Source: CAVTOO01 sp963736355 (lineage in GTDB: Bacteria > Pseudomonadota > Alphaproteobacteria > Rhizobiales > Xanthobacteraceae). From it: a DNA stretch of 64,000 nucleotides. The notes under the pieces were generated by a model that was not told the DNA's origin, ran no database searches, and saw only the letters and a program-made list of their open reading frames with translations. Numbering within the stretch: the stretch's first letter is position 1; each line of letters opens with the position of its first letter. The DNA lies in contig CAVTOO010000002.1 in NCBI GenBank assembly GCA_963736355.1, positions 496,001 to 560,000 of the forward strand, read 5' to 3'. This document shows positions 46,260 through 56,549 of this stretch, piece by piece. A program made the position numbers and the translations under genes.

Positions 46260-46676
46260 GTGAGCGAGGCCGACGACATCATCGCCCGCCTCGGGCTCAC
46301 GCCGCATCCGGAAGGCGGGCATTACCGCGAGACGTTTCGCGATGCCACGCCAGACGGCGGACGCGCGGCGTCCACTGCGATCTATTTTCTGCTCAAGCGC
46401 GGCGAGCGTTCGCACTGGCACCGCGTCGATGCGGTCGAGATCTGGCACTACCATGCGGGCGCGCCGCTGCGGCTTGATATTGCCGATGGTGAACGGCGCG
46501 AGAGCATCGTCGTCGGGCCGAACCTCGCGGCGGGCGAACGGCCTCAGGGCATTGTGCCGACGCACGCCTGGCAGGCGGCCGAGAGCCTTGGTGACTGGAC
46601 GCTGGTCGGGTGCACGGTCGCACCCGGTTTCGATTTCGCGGGATTCGAATTGGCTCCGCCGGGATGGACGCCATAG
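46260..46676 (+). CDS. Cupin, DUF985 family
   Basis: 138 residues from GTG, 2 bp after gloB, so probably co-transcribed. LTPHPEGGHYRETFRD and STAIYFLLKRGERSHWHRVDAVEIWHYHAG are the family pattern with cupin metal-site residues (His, Glu). Function unknown; some relatives are epimerase-like or lyase-like. Confidence 0.9.
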   Translation: MSEADDIIARLGLTPHPEGGHYRETFRDATPDGGRAASTAIYFLLKRGERSHWHRVDAVEIWHYHAGAPLRLDIADGERRESIVVGPNLAAGERPQGIVPTHAWQAAESLGDWTLVGCTVAPGFDFAGFELAPPGWTP

Positions 46677-46677
46677 A

Positions 46678-46773
46678 CCTCATGGTGAGGAGCGCAGCAG
46701 TGCTGCGCGTCTCGAACCATGAGGCGGCCTTCATCCTTCGAGACGCGCCTTACGGGCGCTCCTCAGGATGAGG
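46678..46773. repeat. Dispersed palindromic repeat, family B, copy 1
   Basis: Two head-to-head units: CCTCATGGTGAGGAGCGC...GTCTCGAACCATGAGG and CATCCTTCGAGACGCG...GCTCCTCAGGATGAGG. A diverged partial copy is at 58577-58641. It also supplies the stop codon and last codons of the convergent transporter gene. Confidence 0.8.
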
Positions 46774-47641
46774 CTTTCCTCAGCAGCAGATCCTTCGCGG
46801 CCAGCAATCCGCCGCCGGCAATCAACACCGCCGCAAGCGCCAGCGAAGCGGTTGGCTGCGTGTACCCTGCAATGACAAGCAATCCGGTCGACAGCAGCGG
46901 CGTCGCATAGGACGCCGCTCCCACGATGCGAATATCGCCACGCTTCATGCCGATGTCCCAGGCATAGAACGCCGCACCGACAGGTCCCGCTCCCAGCGCC
47001 ACGATTGCCAGCCACTGCGTCGCCAGCGTCGGCAACACCGTCTCTTCAAAAACAAAATGAAACAGCGTGGCCAGCAGCGCCGTTGCGAGACAGAAGCCCG
47101 CGACCGCGTCGGTCGGCACATCGGCGAGACGCCGTGACAACACTGAGTAAGCCGCCCAGATAAACGCCGCGACAAAGGCAGCGGCGAAGCCCGGCGCATA
47201 GTCCATCATGAATCCGGACGAGCCCGATCCGACGAACAGCGTGATGGTTCCCGCGAGTCCCAGAAGCGCACCGGCAAGATGATGCCAGTGCAGCCGTTCA
47301 TGGGGCAGAAACGCCGAGAACACGACGATCAAAAGCGGCCAGAGATAATTGATCAAACCGGCCTCGGCCGGCGGCGCGAGCCGCAGCGAGAGAAAATACA
47401 ACGCGTGATAGCCGAACAATCCGCTGACGCCGACGGCCCATGCGACGGCCGGTTGACGAAAGATGACACCGACCCTCCCTCGTACAAGCGAGACGATGAT
47501 TCCGACCGCGGCGCCGATCGCAAATGTCATCGCCGCAAGTTGAAATGCAGGAATCTTTCCGGTCGCGACCGTCAGCGCAGCCAGCAACGCCCACATGGCG
47601 ATAGCGGTGAAACCGATCAGCGTGGCTGTCTTGGTGGTCAT
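46763..47641 (-). CDS. EamA-domain (DMT superfamily) transporter
   Basis: 292 residues from MTTKTATLIGFTAIAMWALL, the start that begins the first membrane helix; a longer reading enters the upstream terminator region and looks non-coding. Ten predicted helices in two repeats (GSSGFMMDYAPGFAAAFVAAFIWAAYS is the second). Possibly an aromatic amino-acid exporter of the YddG type, but unproven. The last residues come from the repeat. Confidence 0.85.
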   Translation of the reverse strand: MTTKTATLIGFTAIAMWALLAALTVATGKIPAFQLAAMTFAIGAAVGIIVSLVRGRVGVIFRQPAVAWAVGVSGLFGYHALYFLSLRLAPPAEAGLINYLWPLLIVVFSAFLPHERLHWHHLAGALLGLAGTITLFVGSGSSGFMMDYAPGFAAAFVAAFIWAAYSVLSRRLADVPTDAVAGFCLATALLATLFHFVFEETVLPTLATQWLAIVALGAGPVGAAFYAWDIGMKRGDIRIVGAASYATPLLSTGLLVIAGYTQPTASLALAAVLIAGGGLLAAKDLLLRKASS

Positions 47642-47656
47642 TCCTATTCCCGTGAC

Positions 47657-47691
47657 AAAAAAAGACGGCCCGCGCGGATCGCGCAGGCCGT
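47657..47691 (-). terminator. Terminator after phaB
   Basis: On the minus strand ACGGCCTGCGCG pairs with CGCGCGGGCCGT (one mismatch) and is followed by seven T. Confidence 0.85.
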
Positions 47692-47720
47692 ATATCAGAA
47701 ACGCAAAGCGACGAAAAACG

Positions 47721-48443
47721 TCACGGCATGTATTGCCCGCCATTGATCGCAATCGTTGAGCCGGTGATCCAGGCGCCCTGCTCGCTTGCGAGGAACGATA
47801 CCGCACCGGCAATTTCTTCGGGCTTGCCGAGACGGCCGATCGGAATTCCGGCGATGATGCTTTCCAGCACCTTCGGCGGCACGCCGTGCACCATCTCGGT
47901 GTCGGTGTAGCCAGGCGCGATACAGTTCACGGTGACGCCCTTGCGCGCGTTCTCGAGCGCGAGCGCCTTGGTGAAGCCGATCATGCCGGCCTTGGCCGCG
48001 GAATAATTGGTCTGACCCATCTGGCCCTTCTGGCCGTTGATGGAAGAGATGTTGATGATGCGGCCCCAGCTGCGGTCGCGCATGCCGTCGATCACCTGCC
48101 GCGTCATGTTGAAGACGCTGTGCATGTTGACGCGGATGACGTCGTACCACTCTTCCGGCGCCATCTTGTGGAACATGCCGTCGCGCGTGATGCCGGCGTT
48201 GTTGATGAGGATGTCGATCGGACCGAGCTCGTTGGCGACGGCGGCGGCGGCGCGGCTGCAATCGGCGAACTCGCCGACATTGCCCTTGACGATCATGACG
48301 CCGAGTTCCTTGGCGGTGGCCTTGGCGGCCTCTTCATTGCCGGAATAGCCCGCGGCGACCTTGTAGCCGTCCTTCTTGAGCTGGGCGCAGATGGCGTGGC
48401 CGATTCCACGCGTTCCGCCGGTGACCAAAGCAACACGCGACAT
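47721..48443 (-). CDS. phaB: Acetoacetyl-CoA reductase
   Basis: 240 residues from MSRVALVTGG, preceded by AGGAGG. Short-chain dehydrogenase: NADPH motif TGGTRGIG, NNAG, and catalytic Ser-Tyr-Lys in SINGQKGQMGQTNYSAAKAG. It reduces acetoacetyl-CoA to 3-hydroxybutyryl-CoA for polyhydroxybutyrate. Downstream of phaA in the usual order. Confidence 0.95.
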   Translation of the reverse strand: MSRVALVTGGTRGIGHAICAQLKKDGYKVAAGYSGNEEAAKATAKELGVMIVKGNVGEFADCSRAAAAVANELGPIDILINNAGITRDGMFHKMAPEEWYDVIRVNMHSVFNMTRQVIDGMRDRSWGRIINISSINGQKGQMGQTNYSAAKAGMIGFTKALALENARKGVTVNCIAPGYTDTEMVHGVPPKVLESIIAGIPIGRLGKPEEIAGAVSFLASEQGAWITGSTIAINGGQYMP

Positions 48444-48593
48444 AGAGTCCTCCTGAACTGTCGGGTTGAAACTCGCGCGTTTATCGACGCAATTCAATCC
48501 ATCAATTGGTTGTTCGACTTTGCAACGATGACGCAGATGCGAACTGCAAACAGCTCCGCCTCATTCAAGTGTCGTAACGCGGTCATCATGCAT

Positions 48594-48622
48594 AAAAAAA
48601 CGGCGGCCTGTTGAGGCCGCCG
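48594..48622 (-). terminator. Terminator after phaA
   Basis: CGGCGGCCT with AGGCCGCCG around a four-base loop; on the minus strand it ends in seven T (48594-48600). Confidence 0.9.
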
Positions 48623-48654
48623 TTCGGATTCGCGCTGCAGTGCAATAGGTGAAG

Positions 48655-49837
<1,183 letters not shown>

Positions 49838-50137
49838 CTCCGTGGAATCTGGGGTTGCGGATGCTGCGTTGCCGTAAGGACAGGCGCCTCATTTGGGGGC
49901 ATCCTCATTATCCCGCAATGCAGTGTCAATGGTGGAATCCGACGAAAATCCATGCCTGACGCGGTCCGGAGCGCGGAATTAACGACGGTGACGAGAAGGG
50001 CTCCTCCGCCCTGCACAAAACGGTAGCCGAGCCGGGGCGAAAGTGCTTACCTTTGTTGCGTTGCGTCTTGTGCAGTCGCGGCATTTCGCGACGAGCAGAC
50101 GTCAGTTTCAAAGCTCCAGTGCAAGCGTAGGGTGCCC

Positions 50138-50758
50138 ATGGCGAAGTCCGACGAGCCCGTCACCATCAAGAAGTACGCCAACCGGCGTCTCTACAATACC
50201 GGCACTTCAACTTACGTCACGCTTGAAGACCTCGCCTCCATGGTTAAGGAAGGCGAAGACTTCATCGTTTATGACGCAAAGAGCGGTGAAGACATCACGC
50301 GCTCCGTTCTCGCGCAGATTATCTTCGAGCAGGAAAACAAGCAGGGGCAGAATCTTCTGCCGACGACATTCCTGCGCCAGCTCATCCGCTTCTACGGCGA
50401 CAGCATGCAGATGCTGGTGCCGCGATTCCTCGAAGCGTCGATCGACACCTTCACGCGCGATCAGGACAAATTCCGCAAGCAGATGTCGTCGGCCTTTGGC
50501 GCGACGCCGTTCGCCGGCACGCCCTTTGGCGCCGTCGAGGAACAAGTCCGCCGCAACATGGAAATGTTTGAGCGGACCTTCTCGATGTTCCAGCCGTTCA
50601 AGCCGCCGCACAAAGGCAGCGAGACTGCGACACCCGACGCGAAGCCGGGCGAGCCGGCACCCGAAGCGGCGGAGGCTGACGATATCGACGCGTTGCGTCG
50701 GCAGATGCAGGAAATGCAGAGCCGTCTCGAACAGCTCTCCGGCAAGAAGCCCGAATAA
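50138..50758 (+). CDS. phaR: Polyhydroxyalkanoate synthesis repressor
   Basis: 206 residues from ATG (GTG 50132 is possible). PHB_acc_N domain: VTIKKYANRRLYNTGTSTYV, DNA- and polymer-binding. Then two accumulation-regulator repeats (SVLAQIIFEQENKQGQNLLP) and an acidic Pro-rich tail ending in a short coiled coil. Binds PHB granules and represses phasin genes. Divergent from phaA-phaB with a 300-bp region between. Confidence 0.95.
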   Translation: MAKSDEPVTIKKYANRRLYNTGTSTYVTLEDLASMVKEGEDFIVYDAKSGEDITRSVLAQIIFEQENKQGQNLLPTTFLRQLIRFYGDSMQMLVPRFLEASIDTFTRDQDKFRKQMSSAFGATPFAGTPFGAVEEQVRRNMEMFERTFSMFQPFKPPHKGSETATPDAKPGEPAPEAAEADDIDALRRQMQEMQSRLEQLSGKKPE

Positions 50759-50776
50759 TTTCTGACGGAAGATTTT

Positions 50777-50812
50777 AAAGCCGCGGTCTGCCTGGCAGCC
50801 GCGGCTTTTTCT
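50777..50812 (+). terminator. Terminator after phaR
   Basis: AAAGCCGCGG (50777-50786) with CCGCGGCTTT (50799-50808), inner CTGCC/GGCAG, then T run. Also serves the convergent GGDEF/EAL gene. Confidence 0.9.
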
Positions 50813-52600
50813 ATTCGGCGGCGACCTGCCGCAGATTCACACGCCGCCAGGGCGGCGACGCCGTTGCGGGCCCGATCAGGCGGCCCTGCAGATAGTCACA
50901 TCCCCAGCTCTCCAGCAGGGCCGCCGATTTGGCGTTCTGCACCCATTCGGCAACCGTCTTGATCTTGAGACGGCGAGCGAGATCGATCAGCGTCTGCACG
51001 AAGGCGCGATCGTCGGCCGAATGGAGAATGTTTTGAACATAGGCGCCGTCGATCTTGACGAGATCGACGCCGAGTTTGCGCAGATTGCGGAACGACGTGT
51101 AGCCCGCACCGAAATCGTCGATGGCGATGCGGCTGCCGAGATTTCTGACACGCGACACAAATCCACGCGCCTGATCGATATCCTGGATCGCGGCGGTCTC
51201 GGTGATTTCAACGATCAGCCGCTCGGCGGCGCCCGGATGGGTGCGCAGCGCCGCTTCCAGGTTCATCCACCAGTCGCCATCGCCGGTTGTCGCCGGAGAG
51301 ACGTTGAGACTGAGGTGGACATCGGGAGAGGCTGCGAGTTCGGCCATCACAAGCTCGAGCACACGATGGTCGATCAGCCGGATCAAGCCCAGCTTTTCGG
51401 CGATGGGCACCACGTCCGGCGCCAGCATCAACTGGCCGTCATCGGAAAGGATACGCACCAGGCATTCGTGAAACGCCAGTTCACGTGAGTGAGTGGTCAT
51501 CACCGGCTCGAACACAATCGCGGCGCGGCGATCGTTCAACGCGGTGACGAGTTCATCGGTGACCCGGATATTGGCGCGACGCTGGGCTTCACGCTCGACA
51601 CTCGGACGCCAGACCGCGAACGTGCCGCGACGTCGGCGCGTCTGTTCAAGAGCTTCCAGCGCACGGCTGACTGCCTGATCCGCCGACTGCGCATGTCGCG
51701 GCGCAAGAATGCCGCCGATCGACGCCGAGATCGCGACCGCGCCGGAGCTGGTCGGAACCACCTCGTCGCGGATGCCTGCGAGCAGACGGCCTGCTGCGAC
51801 ATTCATGTCGTCCATCGAGCAATTCTTCAGGATGACGCCGAACTTGTTGCCCGACAATCGGCCGAGCACGTCACCGCCGCGCATGCGCGCATGCACGCGC
51901 TGGGCGACAACCTTGATGACTTCATCGGCCACATCGAAGCCGAATGCTTCGTTGAGGCGGGCGAGATCGTCGATGGCAACGATCAGAAGACAGAACGAAT
52001 TGCGGAATTTTCCGGCGTCTTCGAGTGCGTGGCCGAGCGCTTCCGTCAGGCTGTGGCGATTGAGTTCGCCGGTCAGCGGATCGTGATACGACAGAAGGGT
52101 GAGCTGCGCCTCGCGCAGATGTCTTTCCGTGACGATGCGCACGACGCCATGAGCATGGACGGGCTTGCCGTCCGCGCCCGCGAACCAGCGCCCTGTTTCC
52201 TCGACCCACACCGATGAGGACCGATCGCCGCCGCCGAGCGCATACTGCACCTGATAGGCAACGCCCTCGCCCTTGTCGGCGCGCGAACTCGCAAACACCG
52301 CGTCGAGACGCAGGCTGCGGCTTGCAACATCGATGCAGCGGTTGATTCGCTCGCGTTCGCGAGCGCGGCGGATGGAATATCGGGCATGAGCGTGGAGACG
52401 TTGTCGCTCCATCGCATCGCGTCGCCGGCGATATCCCAGACGAAGGACGCCTGGTCGATCGACGCCAGAATGCTGTCAGCCGTCAGCGCAAGCGCTTGCG
52501 CGCCGACATGCTGTGCTGTCGTACCGTCTTGAGCCACGCACGGCCTCCATACGGTCACCGGTGCACCGCCGTGCAGCGACGCGCCGATCGGTCCGTTCAA
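50811..52600 (-). CDS. PAS-GGDEF-EAL cyclic-di-GMP protein, one frame break
   Basis: About 595 residues in total. An N-terminal PAS-like part from 52600 runs to near 52345, where the frame shifts, then GGDEF and EAL domains. The GGDEF signature is degenerate (RLSGNKFGV). The EAL active site is largely kept: ECLVR for ExLxR, NVSP, ITET, IDDFGAGY and KID, with LQGRLIGP; AEGVE reads AEWVQ. So a phosphodiesterase with a regulatory GGDEF domain is the likeliest. Divergent from the hypothetical at 52786. Confidence 0.85.
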
Positions 52601-52785
52601 CGGGACCTTTTTGATTGTCTCTTTGGGTGTCCGTTCTAGCGAAGTTTTCTAAACATTCGTCAAACGACCGAAGACTTCATGCAACCAACCAAGGCGCAGG
52701 ATCGTTATGCGCATTGGCACGCGCATTGCCACAGGAGGAAGAGCGACAAAGAATTTGTCCTGAAACGATACAGGAAGCCCCAGCG

Positions 52786-53091
52786 ATGGGACGTATTGAG
52801 GGTGATAAGGGCTTCGATGTGCCGGAAGCGGAAACCGTATCGGTTTCCGTTAAGGAAGGTTCGCGTGAACTCGTTGCAGAAATATTCGATGCCGGAAACG
52901 ATCCGGTAACCATAAAGCGCACGGTTCGTCCCGACGCAGCTTTCGTGACTCAGTTAATTGCCACCGCGGCAGGCTCGCCGCAGACCCGCGCAGCGCGACG
53001 CGCAGCGCCGGAGGAAGCCGCCAGCGCCTACGGCACAACACTGCCACCGCGCCGACTGCCGGGCAGTGCACGACTGTCGCGGCTCTCCTGA
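52786..53091 (+). CDS. Hypothetical protein, 101 residues
   Basis: Starts MGRIEGDKGFDVPEAETVSV after AGGAAG. The middle VSVKEGSRELVAEIFDAGNDPVTIKRTV is beta-rich; the C-terminus is rich in Arg, Ala and Ser and looks disordered. No known domain recognised. Longer in-frame readings upstream have no site. Confidence 0.6.
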   Translation: MGRIEGDKGFDVPEAETVSVSVKEGSRELVAEIFDAGNDPVTIKRTVRPDAAFVTQLIATAAGSPQTRAARRAAPEEAASAYGTTLPPRRLPGSARLSRLS

Positions 53092-53136
53092 AAATCTAAA
53101 ACTGTTTTGAAAAACGAGCGTCAGCTCGTCGTCTGC

Positions 53137-53691
53137 TCATTCGCCGCCGGCGGCGGGCCCGATGATTGCATCGGTGCGGGCTGTTGCGGCGCGGGCGGCG
53201 GGGATTTCGACCTGACGCTCGGGCTGGCGTTCGGCCTGACGCTCAAGCTGACGTTCGGCCTGACGTTCAATTTGTTTTGCGCGTTCGACTTCGGCGGTCG
53301 CCCACCGGCGATATCTCCGGAAGCGCCAGTTGATCGCAATACCCGCGATCGCATCGACGAACATCAGCGCCACGAGAAACAGAAACGCGGTGCTGACGAA
53401 CTGTTCGTGCGGCAGCAACACAAGCTCCGCCGCAGCGCATCCCGCCAGGATCAGCGACAAAATATGATCCATGGCGAATTTCGCGCCCGGACGCGCGGCC
53501 TTCACCATTTCAATGAGCAGGAGAAAGATCGACAGCAGGATCAGCGCATCGCCGAGCGTCAGGCTCAGAAGCTTGCCGGACATCAACGGCAAAACGGCGA
53601 CGGTGGATTTGAGATCCACCGGCATAATAAAAACGATGATGTTGAGGATCGTGAAGGGGATCAGAAGAAGTGGGAAACCGATCAGGAACAC
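53137..53691 (-). CDS. Hypothetical membrane protein with C-terminal Glu-Arg-Gln repeats
   Basis: Up to 184 residues. Four predicted membrane helices (PLLLIPFTILNIIVFIM, LGDALILLSIFLLLIEMV, LSLILAGCAAAELVLL, AFLFLVALMFVDAIAGI) are followed by an amphipathic helix with repeats of the type ERQAERQLERQAE, then an Ala-rich tail. The start is a GTG; a later ATG at 53625 is possible. Family not recognised. Confidence 0.6.
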   Translation of the reverse strand: MFLIGFPLLLIPFTILNIIVFIMPVDLKSTVAVLPLMSGKLLSLTLGDALILLSIFLLLIEMVKAARPGAKFAMDHILSLILAGCAAAELVLLPHEQFVSTAFLFLVALMFVDAIAGIAINWRFRRYRRWATAEVERAKQIERQAERQLERQAERQPERQVEIPAARAATARTDAIIGPAAGGE

Positions 53692-53754
53692 GTCGCTATC
53701 CCAGATGACCTGTCAGAGCGAGGCGCGCCGCATGAGATGCGGCGCCGCCGGCGA

Positions 53755-53940
53755 TCAGGCGTCCTTCTTCGGCTTCAGGATCTGACGACCCTTGTACATG
53801 CCGGTCTTGAGATCGAGGTGATGGGGGCGGCGCAGTTCGCCCGAATCCTTGTCCTCGACATAGGTCGGCGCCTTGATGGCGTCGGCAGAGCGGCGCATGC
53901 CGCGGCGCGAGGGCGAAGTTTTTCTGCGTGGAACGGCCAT
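53755..53940 (-). CDS. rpmF: 50S ribosomal protein L32
   Basis: 61 residues, MAVPRRKTSPSRRGMRRSAD at the start, and DKDSGELRRPHHLD in the middle. No CxxC zinc cysteines, as in alphaproteobacterial L32 of this group. Co-oriented with mtgA, 145 bp downstream of it. Confidence 0.96.
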   Translation of the reverse strand: MAVPRRKTSPSRRGMRRSADAIKAPTYVEDKDSGELRRPHHLDLKTGMYKGRQILKPKKDA

Positions 53941-54012
53941 AGGTCGTCGTCCTTGTCAGCATTCCGCCCGGGGCGGTCGATGCAATTGAAGCTGTTGCCG
54001 AGCCTGATCTTG

Positions 54013-54052
54013 ACCGAAAACCGGTACCCAGTTTTCGGGATCATGCTCCGAA
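54013..54052. repeat. Dispersed repeat, family D, copy 2
   Basis: CCGAAAACCGGTACCCAGTTTTCGG, an internal inverted repeat (CCGAAAAC / GTTTTCGG), followed by GATCATGCTC. Diverged copy of 41277-41313. Confidence 0.65.
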
Positions 54053-54085
54053 GGCCGGGTGTATAGAGGAAGGCGGGGCCCAAAT

Positions 54086-54820
54086 CTAGGCCAAATTGCC
54101 CGTTTGGTTGCCGGAATTGCCTCCGGGTCCGGCCCGAAAGCCCGCCCGAATGCAGCTTATATCGGCCTGAGGGGCACGCGCGGCCACCGTGGCCGAAATC
54201 CGTCGAACGCCGGGACCTGGCGCCCTGGCGCTGCGGGTGACGGGATTGGGCAGGATGGCAGCCAGCCGGGCGGCCTCCGCGGCCGACAATTGGGCCGCCG
54301 GCTTGCCAAAAGCATGGCCCGCGCCCGCCTCGATGCCGAACTGCCCGGACGGCCCCCATTCGGCGACGTTCAGATAAAGCTCCATCACGCGCCGCTTGGG
54401 CAGGACCATATCGATCCACATCGCGAGCGGGGCTTCCAGCGCCTTGCGCACGTAACTTCGCCCCGGCCACAGGAACAGGTTTTTGGCGACCTGCTGGGTG
54501 ATGGTCGAACCGCCACCGGAGACTTCTCCATCCTGCGCGTCAGCGATGGCCTCGTTGAGCGAGCCCCAGTCGATACCGCGATGATCGCAGAATTTTGCAT
54601 CTTCCGAGGCGACGACGGCGCGCAGCACCGCCGGCGACACGCTATCGATCGACACCCAGCTGCGTTCGACCGGCGCGCCCGTCAGTCGGCGCCACAGCAT
54701 CAGCGCGGACGCAGGCTCACCGCTGCGATAGACCAGCGTCAGCAGATAAGGCAGCGCGAGAGCGAGCAGCACCGCGAAAACGGCAAGACGAATCCATGAG
54801 CGCAATTGACGAGGTCGCAT
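54086..54820 (-). CDS. mtgA: Monofunctional biosynthetic peptidoglycan transglycosylase
   Basis: 244 residues from MRPRQLRSWIRLAV. One membrane anchor (AVFAVLLALALPYLLTLVY), then the GT51 domain: catalytic Glu in VASEDAKFCDHRGID, GGGSTITQQVAKNLFLW, RKALEAPLAMWIDMVLPK and NVAEWGPSGQFG. Polymerises glycan strands from lipid II. Its start overlaps the prenyl synthase start on the other strand if ATG 54796 is used. Confidence 0.94.
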   Translation of the reverse strand: MRPRQLRSWIRLAVFAVLLALALPYLLTLVYRSGEPASALMLWRRLTGAPVERSWVSIDSVSPAVLRAVVASEDAKFCDHRGIDWGSLNEAIADAQDGEVSGGGSTITQQVAKNLFLWPGRSYVRKALEAPLAMWIDMVLPKRRVMELYLNVAEWGPSGQFGIEAGAGHAFGKPAAQLSAAEAARLAAILPNPVTRSARAPGPGVRRISATVAARAPQADISCIRAGFRAGPGGNSGNQTGNLA

Positions 54821-55779
54821 CCTTGGAAGATTGTCGGCAGACCATGACTGAGGCAATACATAATTTCGCAACGGACACCTTCTCGCAGAGGCTCGACGAT
54901 TGCGCGCGTGAGACGGAGCGGCTGCTTGCGGCGCTCCTGTCGGATAACGCACCAGACGGCGAAGTGATCCGTCCCGCGAGGCTGCTTGCGGCGATGCGTC
55001 ACGCTGCGCTCGGCGGTGGCAAACGCCTGCGGCCTTTTCTGGTCACCGAGAGCGCGGCGCTGTTCGGCGTACCCGCGCAAGCAGCATTGATGACCGGCGC
55101 AGCTCTGGAATGCATTCATTGCTATTCGCTCGCCCATGACGACCTGCCGGCTATGGACAACAGCGATTTGCGGCGCGGCCGGCCGACGGTTCACAAGGCG
55201 TTCGACGAGGCGACCGCCGTGCTCGCGGGCGATGCGCTCCTCACCATCGCCTTCGATATCGTCACTCGCGACGAGGTCCATGCCGACGCCGAAATCCGCG
55301 TGCAGTTGTCGCGCGCACTCGCCCGCGCTGCCGGTATCGGCGGAATGGCCGGCGGACAGATGCTCGATCTCGAAGGCGAAGGCCGTTTCGGCGAGAGCGG
55401 GCCTGTCGACGTCGCACGGCTGCAACAAATGAAAACCGGCGCGCTGTTGCGCTTCGCTTGTATTGCCGGAGCGCTTCTGGGACGCGCGACGCCCGCGCAA
55501 TTCAAGGCGCTCGATGCTTACGGCCGCGCGCTCGGCGAGGCCTTTCAGATCGCCGACGACCTGCTCGATATCGAAGGCGACGCCACAGCGCTCGGCAAGA
55601 ATACCGGCCAGGATGCGGCCGCCGGCAAGACCACGTTCGTCACGCTGCTCGGGGTTGAAGGCGCTCGCACGCGACTCAAAAATCTGATTGCGGAAGCGGA
55701 TGCGGCGCTTGTGCTATTTGGCGCCAAGGCGGCGACCCTGCGCACCACGGCGCGCTTCGTCGCCGAACGCAAGAGCTGA
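54796..55779 (+). CDS. Geranyl/farnesyl diphosphate synthase, IspA-like
   Basis: About 327 residues from ATG 54796, or 311 from ATG 54844. First Asp-rich motif HDDLPAMDN with the chain-length region CIHCYSLA, second motif IADDLLDIEGD. KRLRP and the Lys/Thr motif MKTGALLRFA are present. Makes C10/C15 prenyl diphosphate for ubiquinone, hopanoids or undecaprenyl phosphate. Divergent from mtgA. Confidence 0.9.
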   Translation: MSAIDEVASLEDCRQTMTEAIHNFATDTFSQRLDDCARETERLLAALLSDNAPDGEVIRPARLLAAMRHAALGGGKRLRPFLVTESAALFGVPAQAALMTGAALECIHCYSLAHDDLPAMDNSDLRRGRPTVHKAFDEATAVLAGDALLTIAFDIVTRDEVHADAEIRVQLSRALARAAGIGGMAGGQMLDLEGEGRFGESGPVDVARLQQMKTGALLRFACIAGALLGRATPAQFKALDAYGRALGEAFQIADDLLDIEGDATALGKNTGQDAAAGKTTFVTLLGVEGARTRLKNLIAEADAALVLFGAKAATLRTTARFVAERKS

Positions 55780-55784
55780 GCCGC

Positions 55785-56468
55785 ATGGCCAAGAGCGACG
55801 ACACATCAAACGACAAAATCCTCGAGCGCTTTTCCAAAAAACCTCGTCCGGTGCGGCTTGTCATTGCCCGCCGACGCCTGATCGTTTCGATCGCTATCGG
55901 CCTGATCGCACTGTTTCTGTGGCCACAATCCTGGCGGCTCGTCACCCGGCTTCTGGCAAGCTGGGACATCGTCATCGCGCTCGACATCATTTTCGCGCTG
56001 GGCGTGTTCGTGAGCACTGACCGGTCGCATATTCGTCTCAACGCGCTGATCCAGGACGACGGACGATTTGCGATCCTGATCCTGATCGGCGTTGCATCCT
56101 TTGCCTCACTGGTCGCAATCATCGTACTGATCGGCGGTGACGGGCGCAGCGGCGCCGAACTGGGATTCGCAGCGCTGACGATCGTGCTGTCATGGGCCGT
56201 GATTCACACGACGTTCGCGCTGCACTACGCGCACGACTACTATCGCGGCAACAAGCCGGGCGGTCTCGATTTCCCCGGCGGCGAGGCGCCCGACTACTGG
56301 GATTTCGTCTATCTGGCGTTCGTGATCGGCACGACAGCGCAGACATCCGACGTCGGCATCACCAGCCGCATCATCCGACGCACCGTTACCGCGCACGGGC
56401 TGGTGTCGTTTTTGTTCAACACCGCATTCCTGGCGCTGATGGTGAGCATTGCGGCGACCGCGATCTAG
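55785..56468 (+). CDS. DUF1345 membrane protein
   Basis: 227 residues, five or six membrane helices (LIVSIAIGLIALFLWPQSW to FLFNTAFLALMVSIAATAI). LHYAHDYYRG and PDYWDFVYLAFVIGTTAQTSDV are family hallmarks. It begins 5 bp after the prenyl synthase, so likely the same operon. Function unknown. Confidence 0.92.
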   Translation: MAKSDDTSNDKILERFSKKPRPVRLVIARRRLIVSIAIGLIALFLWPQSWRLVTRLLASWDIVIALDIIFALGVFVSTDRSHIRLNALIQDDGRFAILILIGVASFASLVAIIVLIGGDGRSGAELGFAALTIVLSWAVIHTTFALHYAHDYYRGNKPGGLDFPGGEAPDYWDFVYLAFVIGTTAQTSDVGITSRIIRRTVTAHGLVSFLFNTAFLALMVSIAATAI

Positions 56469-56500
56469 CTGGCCTGAACAACTTGCGTTCAAACAAACAA

Positions 56501-56527
56501 AAAGACCGGCGCAAGCGCCGGTCTTTT
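56501..56527 (+). terminator. Terminator after DUF1345 gene
   Basis: AAAGACCGGCG with CGCCGGTCTTT around CAAG. Also lies beyond the 3' end of the convergent small Cys protein gene. Confidence 0.88.
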
Positions 56528-56549
56528 GCCGTGAAACTGAAAGTCGGAC

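Noticed and set aside
52679..52909. A 76-codon Arg/Lys-rich ORF overlapping the hypothetical at 52786
   Set aside because: Different frame from the better-supported gene with an AGGAAG site, and composition typical of a shadow frame.
53107..54066. A 319-codon plus-strand frame with FGLTLKLTFGL-type repeats
   Set aside because: It is the antisense of the ERQ-repeat tail and rpmF; the repeat is the complement of the real coding repeat.
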